Below are positions 8,211 to 14,117 of a stretch of 14,117 nt of DNA, piece after piece. This DNA is from Nitrospiraceae bacterium (GTDB taxonomy: Bacteria; Nitrospirota; Nitrospiria; Nitrospirales; Nitrospiraceae), in the NCBI GenBank assembly GCA_005800255.1, contig SYGW01000029.1, forward strand, positions 1 to 14,117, in the 5' to 3' direction. The translations under genes were made by a program, and so were the position numbers. Under the pieces are notes generated by a model. The model saw only the letters and a program-made list of their open reading frames with translations. It was not told the DNA's origin and made no database searches. Each line of letters begins with the position of its first letter. Position 1 is the stretch's first letter.

Positions 8211-8286
8211 TGGTAGGCGGAACAGGGATCGAACCTGTGACATCCACCGTGTAAAGGTGGCGCTCTGCCAACTGAGCTATCCGCCC
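8211..8286 (-). tRNA. tRNA-Val (anticodon TAC)
   Basis: The minus strand gives acceptor GGGCGGA/TCCGCCT with one terminal G-U pair, a D-arm AGCTCAGTTGGCAGAGC, anticodon stem CCACC/GGTGG around loop TTTACAC (anticodon TAC, Val), T-arm ACAGG-TTCGATC-CCTGT, discriminator A and an encoded CCA at 8213-8211. The first base lies 24 nt after the promoter -10 box. The 119 nt between the two tRNAs show no clear terminator, so they are likely one transcript. Confidence 0.98.
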
Positions 8287-8310
8287 GATTTCCTTAGCAA
8301 CCTGGGCGGG

Positions 8311-8339
8311 ATGCTACCAAGTCCACAGGCCCATGTCAA
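8311..8339 (-). promoter_or_regulatory. sigma70-type promoter for tRNA-Val/tRNA-Asp (and possibly the tol operon)
   Basis: On the minus strand, a perfect TTGACA (8339-8334), 17-bp spacer and TAGCAT (8316-8311) precede tRNA-Val. The bases after the -10 box are CCCGCCC, a GC-rich discriminator typical of stringently controlled stable-RNA promoters. A start near 8304 would leave a short leader before the tRNA at 8286. It lies between the xerD stop (8402) and the tRNA. Confidence 0.82.
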
Positions 8340-8401
8340 CCGAATCTCGCACTCTTCTTGCATTTTCTTCGCTATTACTCACGCGAATCGTGTCTTTTCG
8401 G

Positions 8402-9319
8402 TCAGGTTTTTTTTTCGCGACTCCTGCCTGCTCTGGGGAAATAGGCGTCGTGGACCCGCTTCAACCGTCCCCGCTCGACATGGGTATATATCTGCGTCGT
8501 CACAATATTGGCATGGCCCAACATCACCTGAACAGACCGCAAGTCTGCGCCGCTCTCGAGCAGATGGGTTGCAAACGAATGCCGGAGCATGTGCGGCGAA
8601 ATCACCTGCGCAATGCCCGCCCGCTGCGCGCGGCGCCTGAGTAGCTTCCAGAACGCTTGCCTCGTCAAGGGCCCGCCCCGCCGCGACACGAACAGATACC
8701 GGGAGGCCCGTTGCTTCAGAAGCCTAGGCCGCGCCTCTTCTACATACTGACGCAACAACTGCCGCGCCCCCTCGCCCATCGGCACAAGACGCTGCTTCGA
8801 CCCCTTGCCCGTAACCCGGAGATAGCCGACATCCAGATTCACCTGCGCCAGGTCAGCCGTCACCAGCTCCGACACACGCAGCCCCGTCGCATAGAGCAAC
8901 TCCACCATGGCGCGGTCGCGCAAATCTTCCAGCGTAGGAGCTGCCGCCAGATCCAATAGGGCGGTCACATCGTGCTGTGGCAGCGTTTTGGGCAGCCTCA
9001 CACCTTTCGCCATCGAGGGCAGCCCGACGACAGGACTCTCCTCAATCATCCGTTCCTGCAACAAAAACCGGAACCATCCGCGAATCGCCGAGAGACAGCG
9101 AACCGAGGAGGCGCGAGACAGTTTCGCCTCACGTAAAGAGCGGAGAAACCCCGTTACCGTTTCCGCTGTGACTCGTTCCAGCGATACGGAGCCGGCTCGC
9201 TGCACATAGGCATGGAATTTACTCAGGTCTCGGCGATAGGCCTCGACCGTGTTGACGGACAGACCGCCCTCCACTCGGAGATGGCGCAAATATCGCTCGG
9301 CCAGCGGATCCAACAGCAT
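8402..9319 (-). CDS. xerD: Site-specific tyrosine recombinase XerD
   Basis: XerD with XerC resolves chromosome dimers at dif in the septal region, under FtsK control. From ATG 9319 the protein has 305 residues, close to E. coli XerD (298). The N-terminal SAM-like DNA-binding domain (1-100) begins DPLAERYLRHL and contains NTVEAYRRDL. The catalytic domain has Arg148 (ATGLRVSEL), Lys172 (GKGSKQR), His243 and Arg246 (PHMLRHSFATHLLE), His269 (LGHANI) and nucleophile Tyr278 (TTQIYTHV). The TTQIYTHV block and the final FPRAG resemble XerD more than XerC. The frame also permits a TTG start at 9337, but ATG 9319 gives the usual N-terminus; no strong RBS is seen for either. All catalytic residues are present, so it should be active. 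It is housekeeping in type, not a phage integrase, although it neighbours tRNAs. Confidence 0.93.
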   Translation of the reverse strand: MLLDPLAERYLRHLRVEGGLSVNTVEAYRRDLSKFHAYVQRAGSVSLERVTAETVTGFLRSLREAKLSRASSVRCLSAIRGWFRFLLQERMIEESPVVGLPSMAKGVRLPKTLPQHDVTALLDLAAAPTLEDLRDRAMVELLYATGLRVSELVTADLAQVNLDVGYLRVTGKGSKQRLVPMGEGARQLLRQYVEEARPRLLKQRASRYLFVSRRGGPLTRQAFWKLLRRRAQRAGIAQVISPHMLRHSFATHLLESGADLRSVQVMLGHANIVTTQIYTHVERGRLKRVHDAYFPRAGRSREKKT

Positions 9320-9375
9320 CGGCGCGATGATAGCCAATCACTGCGATGAACACAACGAGCCTGGCAGGAGTTACC

Positions 9376-9403
9376 TTGACACCCTCACAGGGTTTCCGAT
9401 AGT
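9376..9403 (+). promoter_or_regulatory. Predicted promoter with an operator-like inverted repeat in its spacer
   Basis: A perfect -35 box TTGACA (9376-9381) is followed after 16 bp by GATAGT (9398-9403, 4 of 6 matches to TATAAT). Starting at the last base of the -35 box is a perfect inverted repeat, ACCCT-CAC-AGGGT (9381-9393). It sits in the xerD/lpoA-like divergent gap and points at the lpoA-like gene, start 9446. The short palindrome may bind a regulator or be chance. Confidence 0.5.
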
Positions 9404-9408
9404 AGTCA

Positions 9409-9439
9409 CTGGCGCATCACCCATCTGTCACAGCGCCAG
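9409..9439 (+). promoter_or_regulatory. 5' leader hairpin touching the RBS of the lpoA-like gene
   Basis: CTGGCGC (9409-9415) and GCGCCAG (9433-9439) are perfect complements separated by 17 nt. The right arm ends inside the AGGAG (9438-9442) that serves the ATG at 9446, so pairing could partly mask the ribosome site. Whether it regulates translation is inference. Confidence 0.35.
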
Positions 9440-9445
9440 GAGCTT

Positions 9446-11425
9446 ATGATCCACCAGGCAACACCGCCATCGTCCCCTCGCACACCGACCCTCGCGACAA
9501 GCTGGGGGACGGCGCTCGTCCTGACATGGGGACTGCTCTGGCCGGTGGGGGCCGCTTTCGCTCCCGTGGCCTCTGCGCAAACGGGCACCCAGGCCCCAGC
9601 GAACCATCCGGTCCTGGCCCAGGCAAAACGGCTGCTGGAGGCGGAACGGGCAGAAGAAGCGATCACCCTCCTCCGTCGCTTCCTGGCCACGTCGCCGAAG
9701 CCTGAATTTCTCGACGACATCTATTTATTGCTGGGCGCCGCCCTACATGACACCCAACAATATGGGGAAGCCCTCAAATATTTGCAGCAACTGCAGACGG
9801 AGTTCCCCACCTCCGAGGTCACAGACCGGGGCAAGCTGCTGCAAGCCCGCTCCCATGCAGCCATGGGCAACCTCGACCTGGCCATTCCGCTCCTGACCAG
9901 TCTCCGCACCCTCTCAAAAGACGACAACCTCAAACGCGAAGCCCTGCGCCTGAGCGGGGGCTTCTACGCACAGAAGGACAACACCATCCGCGCCATCCAA
10001 GCCTGGCAGGATGAAATGGCCTTGGGCACCGACGCGCAAGCGGAAGACGCGCGGGCTCGCATCCGCACCTTGCTCGGCGACACCTCGAACCGGAAAGCCC
10101 TTGAGCGCATCAAGGAAGCCTTCCCTCGCAGTTTTCCCGGCGACCTCGCAGCTCTCCGCCTCATCGACTTCTATCTCGAGCGGAGCGAAGAGCACCTGGC
10201 CATCCGGCAAATTCAGCAGTTCCTCTCCAACTTCCCGGCGCATCCCCAGTCAGCCAAAATCCTGGGGCTCCTCGCCACAGTCCAAGCCAAACTGAAATCC
10301 CATCAGTTCTTCGTCGCGACGGTCCTGCCCCTTTCAGGGAAACTCGCCCCCTTCGCGACCGAAACCCTCAACGGCGTGCAACTGGCCCTCGAAACCCATA
10401 GAGAAAGAGGAGGCGTTCCCTCCGTCGGCCTCATCGTCAAGGATTTCGAATCCGACCGCGCCTCCTTTTTAGGCGACTTCTCCGGACTCCTGAACAACGA
10501 CCATCCCCTGGCCGTCATCGGCCCGCTCCTTTCAAAACATTTGCCTGCCATGGCCGAGCTGGCTGGGCGAGCCCATACCCCTTTGATCACACCCGCTGCG
10601 ACCCTGCCCAACGTCAGACGACTCGGCTCCTATGTCTTCAGCACATCCCTCACCTATCAGCTCCAAGCCAAGCGCATCGCGACCTATGCCATGAAGGAAC
10701 AGGGCTTCCGCCGGTTCTGCATCCTGCATCCCGACACAACCTATGGCCGCGAATTGGCCAAACTCTTCGCCCAGGAAGTGCGCCAAGCCAAAGGGGAAAT
10801 CATCGCCATCGAATCCTACAAAGAGGGCGAGCCGGACGTCAGCGCGCCGCTCAAGCATATGAAAGCGGAGGACCTCAAGCACTACGGCCTTTCCGTGCCG
10901 GTCGACATGAGCAAGCTGGCAGGAAAGCAGACCAAAATGGACAGGAAAGTCCTCTACACGCCGGGCTTCGATGCGGTCTTTATTCCGGGCCGCGCGGCCG
11001 ACGCCGGCCTCATCACCGCGCAGCTTAATTTCCACGACATGAAAGTGCCCTTTCTCGGCGCGAATGGCTGGAACTCCACGGACTTCGCCCGCACAGCCGA
11101 TTCCTCGATCGACGGAGCCGTCTTCGTCGACGGCTTCTTTGTGGATAGCCCCAACCCTTCGGTGCAGGACTTTGTCGACCGCTACAAAAAACGATTCCAA
11201 ACCAGCCCGACCCTCTTCGCCATGCAGGGCTATGACGCGGCAAAATTGGTGATCGATTCGGCGAAAAAAGGCGCGACCTCCGGCGAAGCCGTCCGCGACC
11301 AGTTCATGACCCAGCCGGATCTCTCGCCGCTCGCAGGGCCGGCGGCCTTCGGACCGGACGGAACCTTGAATCGATCGCTCTTCCTCCTGCAAATCAAACG
11401 AGGCCGATTCCTCCAGATCAATTGA
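9446..11425 (+). CDS. TPR plus periplasmic-binding-fold protein, LpoA-like (penicillin-binding protein activator family)
   Basis: A 659-residue exported protein. The Sec signal peptide runs to about residue 44 (hydrophobic ALVLTWGLLWPVGAAFA, cleavage after ASA). N-terminal TPR-like helices span about 55-275 (VLAQAKRLLEAERAEEAITLLRR, GEALKYLQQLQTEFP). From about 287 to the end is a type I periplasmic binding (ABC substrate, Peripla_BP_6) fold: VATVLPLSGKLAPFATETLNG, VIGPLLS, PLITPAAT, CILHPDTTYGRELAKLF. This architecture matches E. coli LpoA, which activates PBP1A. Unlike LpoA there is no lipobox Cys, so it should be soluble periplasmic. AGGAG sits 3 nt before the ATG, slightly tight. It leads an apparent unit with the protease and trpS, 13 nt before the former. 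An ABC-transporter receptor is the alternative, but no permease genes are nearby. Confidence 0.8.
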   Translation: MIHQATPPSSPRTPTLATSWGTALVLTWGLLWPVGAAFAPVASAQTGTQAPANHPVLAQAKRLLEAERAEEAITLLRRFLATSPKPEFLDDIYLLLGAALHDTQQYGEALKYLQQLQTEFPTSEVTDRGKLLQARSHAAMGNLDLAIPLLTSLRTLSKDDNLKREALRLSGGFYAQKDNTIRAIQAWQDEMALGTDAQAEDARARIRTLLGDTSNRKALERIKEAFPRSFPGDLAALRLIDFYLERSEEHLAIRQIQQFLSNFPAHPQSAKILGLLATVQAKLKSHQFFVATVLPLSGKLAPFATETLNGVQLALETHRERGGVPSVGLIVKDFESDRASFLGDFSGLLNNDHPLAVIGPLLSKHLPAMAELAGRAHTPLITPAATLPNVRRLGSYVFSTSLTYQLQAKRIATYAMKEQGFRRFCILHPDTTYGRELAKLFAQEVRQAKGEIIAIESYKEGEPDVSAPLKHMKAEDLKHYGLSVPVDMSKLAGKQTKMDRKVLYTPGFDAVFIPGRAADAGLITAQLNFHDMKVPFLGANGWNSTDFARTADSSIDGAVFVDGFFVDSPNPSVQDFVDRYKKRFQTSPTLFAMQGYDAAKLVIDSAKKGATSGEAVRDQFMTQPDLSPLAGPAAFGPDGTLNRSLFLLQIKRGRFLQIN

Positions 11426-11438
11426 GAAAGCCGACCCC

Positions 11439-12182
11439 ATGAACTCCCTCCCGCAGATTCTGCATACCATCTCCTATATGGGGCTCCCGCTCCTCTTCGC
11501 GATGGTGCTCCATGAATATGCCCATGGCTGGGTCGCCTACCGTTGCGGCGATGCGACCGCCAAGCTCCAGGGCCGCCTCACCATGAACCCCCTGGCGCAT
11601 ATCGACCCCTTCGGGACCATTATCCTGCCGCTGCTCTGCCTGGCGGTGCCGGGCGGATTCTTTCTCGGCTGGGCCAAGCCGGTCCCGATCGACCCGCGCG
11701 CCCTGTATCAACCCCGTCGCGATATGGCACTCGTCGCCGCAGCGGGGCCTGCCATGAATCTCGCGCTGGCCATCGGCAGCGCCCTCCTCTTCGCCGTCCT
11801 CCTATCGATCGAACCGGCGATTGGAAGCTACTGGTCCGGATCGACGGACAACGCCGTCCCTGACACCTGGAGCACGAAGCTCCTGCTGCCGATCGCCATG
11901 ATGGCTGTCTACTCCGTCTTGATTAACGTGCTCTTGATGCTGTTCAATCTGCTCCCGCTGCCCCCGCTGGACGGAGGCAGGATTCTAACGAGCCTGCTCC
12001 CCCCCACTGCGGCCCAGGCGCTCATGCGCGTGGAGCCCTACGGCATGTTCGTCCTCATGGGGCTGATCCTTCTCGATCCGCAGATTCACCTCATCCATAC
12101 GGTCACCAGCACCTTGACCCATAGTCTGTCCAATATGATTCTCTCCACCGCCATCGGTCTCGGAACAGGAAACACACCATGA
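11439..12182 (+). CDS. M50 family site-2-type zinc metalloprotease
   Basis: A polytopic inner-membrane protease of 247 residues, the compact group without PDZ domains. The zinc site HEYAH is in the first membrane helix (His25, Glu26, His29). The third ligand Asp178 is in NLLPLPPLDGG (170-180). The conserved GPAMNLALA (about 103-111) and AKPVPID are also typical. Hydrophobic segments at about 13-33, 59-73, 96-125, 148-175 and 200-222 fit a membrane-embedded fold. Family members cut substrates within the bilayer in regulated intramembrane proteolysis; no anti-sigma factor is present here, so the substrate is unknown. It starts 13 nt after the LpoA-like gene with only a weak RBS and overlaps trpS by ATGA. 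All catalytic residues are present. Confidence 0.92.
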   Translation: MNSLPQILHTISYMGLPLLFAMVLHEYAHGWVAYRCGDATAKLQGRLTMNPLAHIDPFGTIILPLLCLAVPGGFFLGWAKPVPIDPRALYQPRRDMALVAAAGPAMNLALAIGSALLFAVLLSIEPAIGSYWSGSTDNAVPDTWSTKLLLPIAMMAVYSVLINVLLMLFNLLPLPPLDGGRILTSLLPPTAAQALMRVEPYGMFVLMGLILLDPQIHLIHTVTSTLTHSLSNMILSTAIGLGTGNTP

Positions 12183-13168
12183 CCACACCCAGAAAACGAG
12201 TCCTCAGCGGCATGCAGCCGAGCGGGCTGCTCCATCTCGGCAACTATCTCGGCGCGTTGGAGAATTGGAAAAGCCTGCAGAACGACTACGAATGTTACTT
12301 CTTCGTCGCGGATTGGCACGCCCTCTCGTCGAACTACGCCGACACCAGCCGCATCCGCGAGTTCGTCCATGAACTCTTGATCGACTGGCTGGCCGCCGGC
12401 ATCGACCCGGCGAAGGCCAAGGTGTTCGTTCAATCACGCATCCCGGAACATGCCGTCCTGCATCTCCTGCTCTCGATGATGACCCCGGTCTCCTGGCTGG
12501 AGCGAAACCCGACCTACAAAGAGAAGCAGGAAGAGATCAAGGACCGCGACATGACCACGTACGGATTTCTGGGCTACCCGGTCCTCCAGGCCGCGGACAT
12601 CCTGCTCTACAAGCCGGATTTCGTGCCGGTGGGCAAAGACCAGCTGCCGCATCTGGAACTCACCAGAGAGCTGGCCCGCCGGTTCAACAGCCTCTACAAG
12701 CCGGTATTCCCGGAGCCGGTCGAACAGCTCACCAAGTTCCCGAAAGTGCTCGGCACGGATGGGCGGAAGATGAGCAAGAGCTACGGCAATACGATCAACC
12801 TGTCGGATGCCGAGCCGGTCGTAAGACAAAAACTCAAGACGATGGTCACAGACCCGGCCAGAGTCCGGCGCCACGACCCGGGCAATCCGGACCTCTGCCC
12901 GGTCTACGACTTCCACAAAATCTTTTCCTTGCCGATGGTCCAGGATCAGATCAATACGGAATGCCGGAGCGCCGCTATCGGCTGTATCGCCTGTAAAAAT
13001 CTGGTTGCAGACCGGGTCGTCGAACAGATGACGCCGATGTGGGATGCGCGCGCAATCCTGAGCAAAGACCCGGCCTATTTACAGGACATCGTACAGGAAG
13101 GCAGCCGCAAGGCCGGCGAAGTCGCCAAGGCGACGCTGCATGACGTCACAGAAGCGATGAAGATCTAG
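12179..13168 (+). CDS. trpS: Tryptophanyl-tRNA synthetase
   Basis: Charges tRNA-Trp with tryptophan in the cytoplasm (class I synthetase). At 329 residues it has the family length. The Rossmann domain starts VLSGMQPSGLLHLGNYLGAL, with the HIGH-type motif HLGN at 19-22, and the KMSKS motif is exact at 197-201 (GRKMSKSYGN). Typical internal blocks are FVADWHALS, GFLGYPVLQAADILLY and VPVGKDQLPHLELTRELARRFN. Near the C-terminus Cys240, Cys262, Cys269 and Cys272 form C-x21-C-x6-C-x2-C, almost the spacing of the [4Fe-4S] site described in Thermotoga maritima TrpRS. The ATG overlaps the protease stop by 4 nt, implying translational coupling. No T-box or trp leader is seen; the gene appears to depend on the promoter near 9376. 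Confidence 0.97.
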   Translation: MTTPRKRVLSGMQPSGLLHLGNYLGALENWKSLQNDYECYFFVADWHALSSNYADTSRIREFVHELLIDWLAAGIDPAKAKVFVQSRIPEHAVLHLLLSMMTPVSWLERNPTYKEKQEEIKDRDMTTYGFLGYPVLQAADILLYKPDFVPVGKDQLPHLELTRELARRFNSLYKPVFPEPVEQLTKFPKVLGTDGRKMSKSYGNTINLSDAEPVVRQKLKTMVTDPARVRRHDPGNPDLCPVYDFHKIFSLPMVQDQINTECRSAAIGCIACKNLVADRVVEQMTPMWDARAILSKDPAYLQDIVQEGSRKAGEVAKATLHDVTEAMKI

Positions 13169-13222
13169 CAGGCTGCCGCCGATCAACCGCAAGGCAAGAA
13201 ACGAAACGCCGGGGATGCCGTG

Positions 13223-13227
13223 AAGGA
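13223..13227 (+). promoter_or_regulatory. Ribosome binding site deciding the small-protein start
   Basis: AAGGA lies 7 nt before ATG 13235. It argues against the in-frame GTG at 13220, which would place this RBS inside the coding region and add five polar residues to a signal peptide that is already complete. Confidence 0.55.
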
Positions 13228-13234
13228 ACAGACG

Positions 13235-13531
13235 ATGAGAATAGTGGCGCTGACCGCGATGCTCCTGGGAATGGGTTGGGGCATAGCCTGGGCGGGCGAT
13301 CCCCCTTGCGACAAATATCCCCCGGCCAAACAGGCGAAATGCGCCGCAGTCTGGAAAGAGCTGAACCAGGAAGACGGCCCCTTGATCTCACAGTTCGGAC
13401 TGGCCCAACTGAAACGGCGAGAGGAAGGCAAAATCAACGCGGAGCAACATCTCGCCGAGAACATGACCTTCATCAAACAGTCCACCCAGAAACGCCTCGA
13501 ACGACTCCGCGCCAGGATGGAAAAAGAATAG
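13235..13531 (+). CDS. Small secreted protein of unknown function, two cysteines
   Basis: I do not recognise this 98-residue protein. It has a clean Sec signal peptide (MRIVALTAMLLGMGWGIAWA, cleavage after residue 20), so a mature periplasmic or secreted protein of about 78 residues. The mature N-terminus starts GDPPCDKYPPAKQAKC, with Cys25 and Cys36 spaced C-x10-C, suited to a disulfide or metal/heme-free clamp. The C-terminal half (about 60-98) is charged and helical (QLKRREEGK, QKRLERLRARMEKE). There is no CxxCH heme motif and no lipobox. It lies 66 nt after trpS on the same strand and before the palindromic repeat, so it may be the last gene of that transcript. The start is set by AAGGA before ATG 13235; the frame extends to GTG 13220. 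Confidence 0.72.
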   Translation: MRIVALTAMLLGMGWGIAWAGDPPCDKYPPAKQAKCAAVWKELNQEDGPLISQFGLAQLKRREEGKINAEQHLAENMTFIKQSTQKRLERLRARMEKE

Positions 13532-13592
13532 CGCCAGCAATCCTCCCGCCTTCGGCGCGCCGCAGATGCGGCCCAGCAAGAAACGCTTTCCC

Positions 13593-13716
13593 GTAGAACG
13601 CTCAAAAAGACTGTCCAGCGGGGCCGCAGGTGAGTCGAAACCGGAGGCGTAGCCCATGGACGTTGAGGATTTCGATGAACCGAGAACGAAGCTGGCAGGA
13701 TTTTTGAGCGTTTTAC
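13593..13716. repeat. Long palindromic intergenic element (possible dispersed repeat or bidirectional terminator)
   Basis: The left arm (13593-13608, GTAGAACGCTCAAAAA) pairs with the right arm (13701-13716, TTTTTGAGCGTTTTAC) over 16 bp, with a single G-U position. After a 2x2 internal loop the pairing resumes: CTGTCCAGC (13611-13619) with GCTGGCAG (13691-13698), one bulged base. The core contains a CCATGG palindrome at 13654-13659. The right arm runs into the stop codon of the convergent hydrolase gene. The element fills most of the gap between two convergent genes and could end transcription from both sides, as the stem is flanked by A/T runs. From memory, Nitrospira-type genomes have many intergenic copies of elements with similar ends; only one copy is in this window. 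Confidence 0.65.
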
Positions 13717-14117
13717 TAAAGACGGACGAACTGATTCGTCTCTTTCTCTATCCCAATCTCCGTCTCCGGTCCATGCCCGGTCACGACGACCGTGGCATCG
13801 TCCAGACTATAGAGCCGCTCACGAATGGATTGCTCGATCGTATCGAAATCTCCTCCCCAGAGATCGGTGCGCCCGATGCTGCCGCGAAAGAGCGTATCGC
13901 CTGCCAAGACCAATTTATCAACGGGAAAATGAAAGCTCATCGACCCTCTGGTGTGACCGGGCGTGTGGAGCGCGACCACCGAGACTTGCCCGATCAGCAG
14001 CTTCTCCTCATCCTTCAACCAATAGTCCGGCAGCGGCACCGGCACATAGGCGACGCCGAAGAGCTCGCATTGCACCTCCAGCATCTTCCAGAGATCCAGG
14101 TCGTCGTGATGCAGACA
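13716..14117 (-). CDS. Metallo-beta-lactamase-fold hydrolase, glyoxalase II/YcbL type (partial; 5' end beyond right edge)
   Basis: The minus-strand frame is open to the right edge (134 codons seen), so the N-terminal third with the HxHxDH metal motif is missing. Visible MBL-fold blocks are HTPGHTRGSMSF (third metal His), VLAGDTLFRGSIGRTDL (bridging metal Asp, and the GSIGRTD block of hydroxyacylglutathione hydrolase-like proteins) and VVTGHGPETEIGIEK (last metal His). The C-terminus ends soon after (NQFVRL), without the extra helical glutathione-binding domain of classical glyoxalase II, which favours the short YcbL/GloC type. It is a thioester hydrolase by family, probably acting on a lactoyl-thiol; the substrate is not set by this sequence. 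It converges on the small secreted protein gene, separated by the palindrome. Confidence 0.9.
   Translation of the reverse strand, partial: CLHHDDLDLWKMLEVQCELFGVAYVPVPLPDYWLKDEEKLLIGQVSVVALHTPGHTRGSMSFHFPVDKLVLAGDTLFRGSIGRTDLWGGDFDTIEQSIRERLYSLDDATVVVTGHGPETEIGIEKETNQFVRL

Noticed and set aside
8370..8401. Hairpin CACG-ATTCG-CGTG after xerD as a terminator
   Set aside because: The stem is only 4 bp and has no following T run on the minus strand.
8015..9337. Possible integrative element: tyrosine recombinase beside tRNA genes
   Set aside because: The recombinase has XerD-type signature blocks and housekeeping length, both tRNAs are complete, and no direct repeat of a tRNA 3' end or cargo genes were seen.
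10532..11470. Minus-strand frame of 312 codons
   Set aside because: It is opposite the LpoA-like gene, which has a signal peptide and recognisable domains; the shadow has no plausible protein features.
13550..13576. Small GC hairpins after the small secreted protein gene as a terminator
   Set aside because: CGCC/GGCG and GCCGC/GCGGC stems are short and not followed by a T tract; the larger palindrome at 13593-13716 is a better candidate.
1..14117. CRISPR array, insertion sequence, toxin-antitoxin or defence system
   Set aside because: No regularly spaced direct repeats, no transposase or effector motifs in either strand; all genes belong to housekeeping or envelope families except one small unknown.

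Overview
The window is high-GC, gene-dense, Gram-negative-type chromosome: it carries outer-membrane lipoproteins, a complete Tol-Pal machine, periplasmic proteins, tRNAs with encoded CCA ends and no phage, transposase or CRISPR signals. The gene content, the two tandem CpoB/YbgF-like lipoproteins, the TonB-type protein in the TolA slot and a ~124-bp palindromic intergenic repeat remind me of Nitrospira or relatives (Nitrospirota). That assignment is from memory of such genomes and is not proven here.

Layout. Positions 1-8339 are transcribed leftwards. A clear sigma70-type promoter (8311-8339) precedes tRNA-Val(TAC) and tRNA-Asp(GTC). These are followed by tolQ, tolR, a tolA/tonB-like gene, tolB, pal, two cpoB/ybgF-like lipoprotein genes and the 5' 463 codons of mutL, which runs off the left edge. 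Gene joints overlap (ATGA or TGATG) or are short (at most ~80 nt), so this reads as one operon that couples envelope constriction and outer-membrane integrity genes to a mismatch-repair gene. I see no terminator and no good separate promoter between tRNA-Asp and tolQ. xerD (8402-9319) lies upstream of the tRNAs on the same strand.

From 9376 rightwards a second unit starts at a TTGACA promoter. It encodes a TPR plus periplasmic-binding-fold protein (LpoA-like, penicillin-binding protein activator family), an M50 site-2-type membrane metalloprotease and trpS (4-nt overlap with the protease gene). A small secreted protein of unknown function follows. A near-perfect long inverted repeat (13593-13716) then separates this unit from a convergent metallo-beta-lactamase-fold hydrolase (glyoxalase II/YcbL type), which is cut by the right edge.

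How they work together: TolQ-TolR form the proton-driven stator, the TolA/TonB-like protein spans the periplasm, TolB and Pal link it to the outer membrane and peptidoglycan, and the CpoB-like lipoproteins would tune peptidoglycan synthesis during constriction. The LpoA-like protein in the divergent unit may also act on peptidoglycan synthases. No wholly new system is visible. The points most worth a second look are a probable [4Fe-4S] cysteine motif in TrpRS, a degenerate endonuclease motif in MutL, the duplicated CpoB lipoproteins, the tRNA-to-tol transcription arrangement and the intergenic palindrome.
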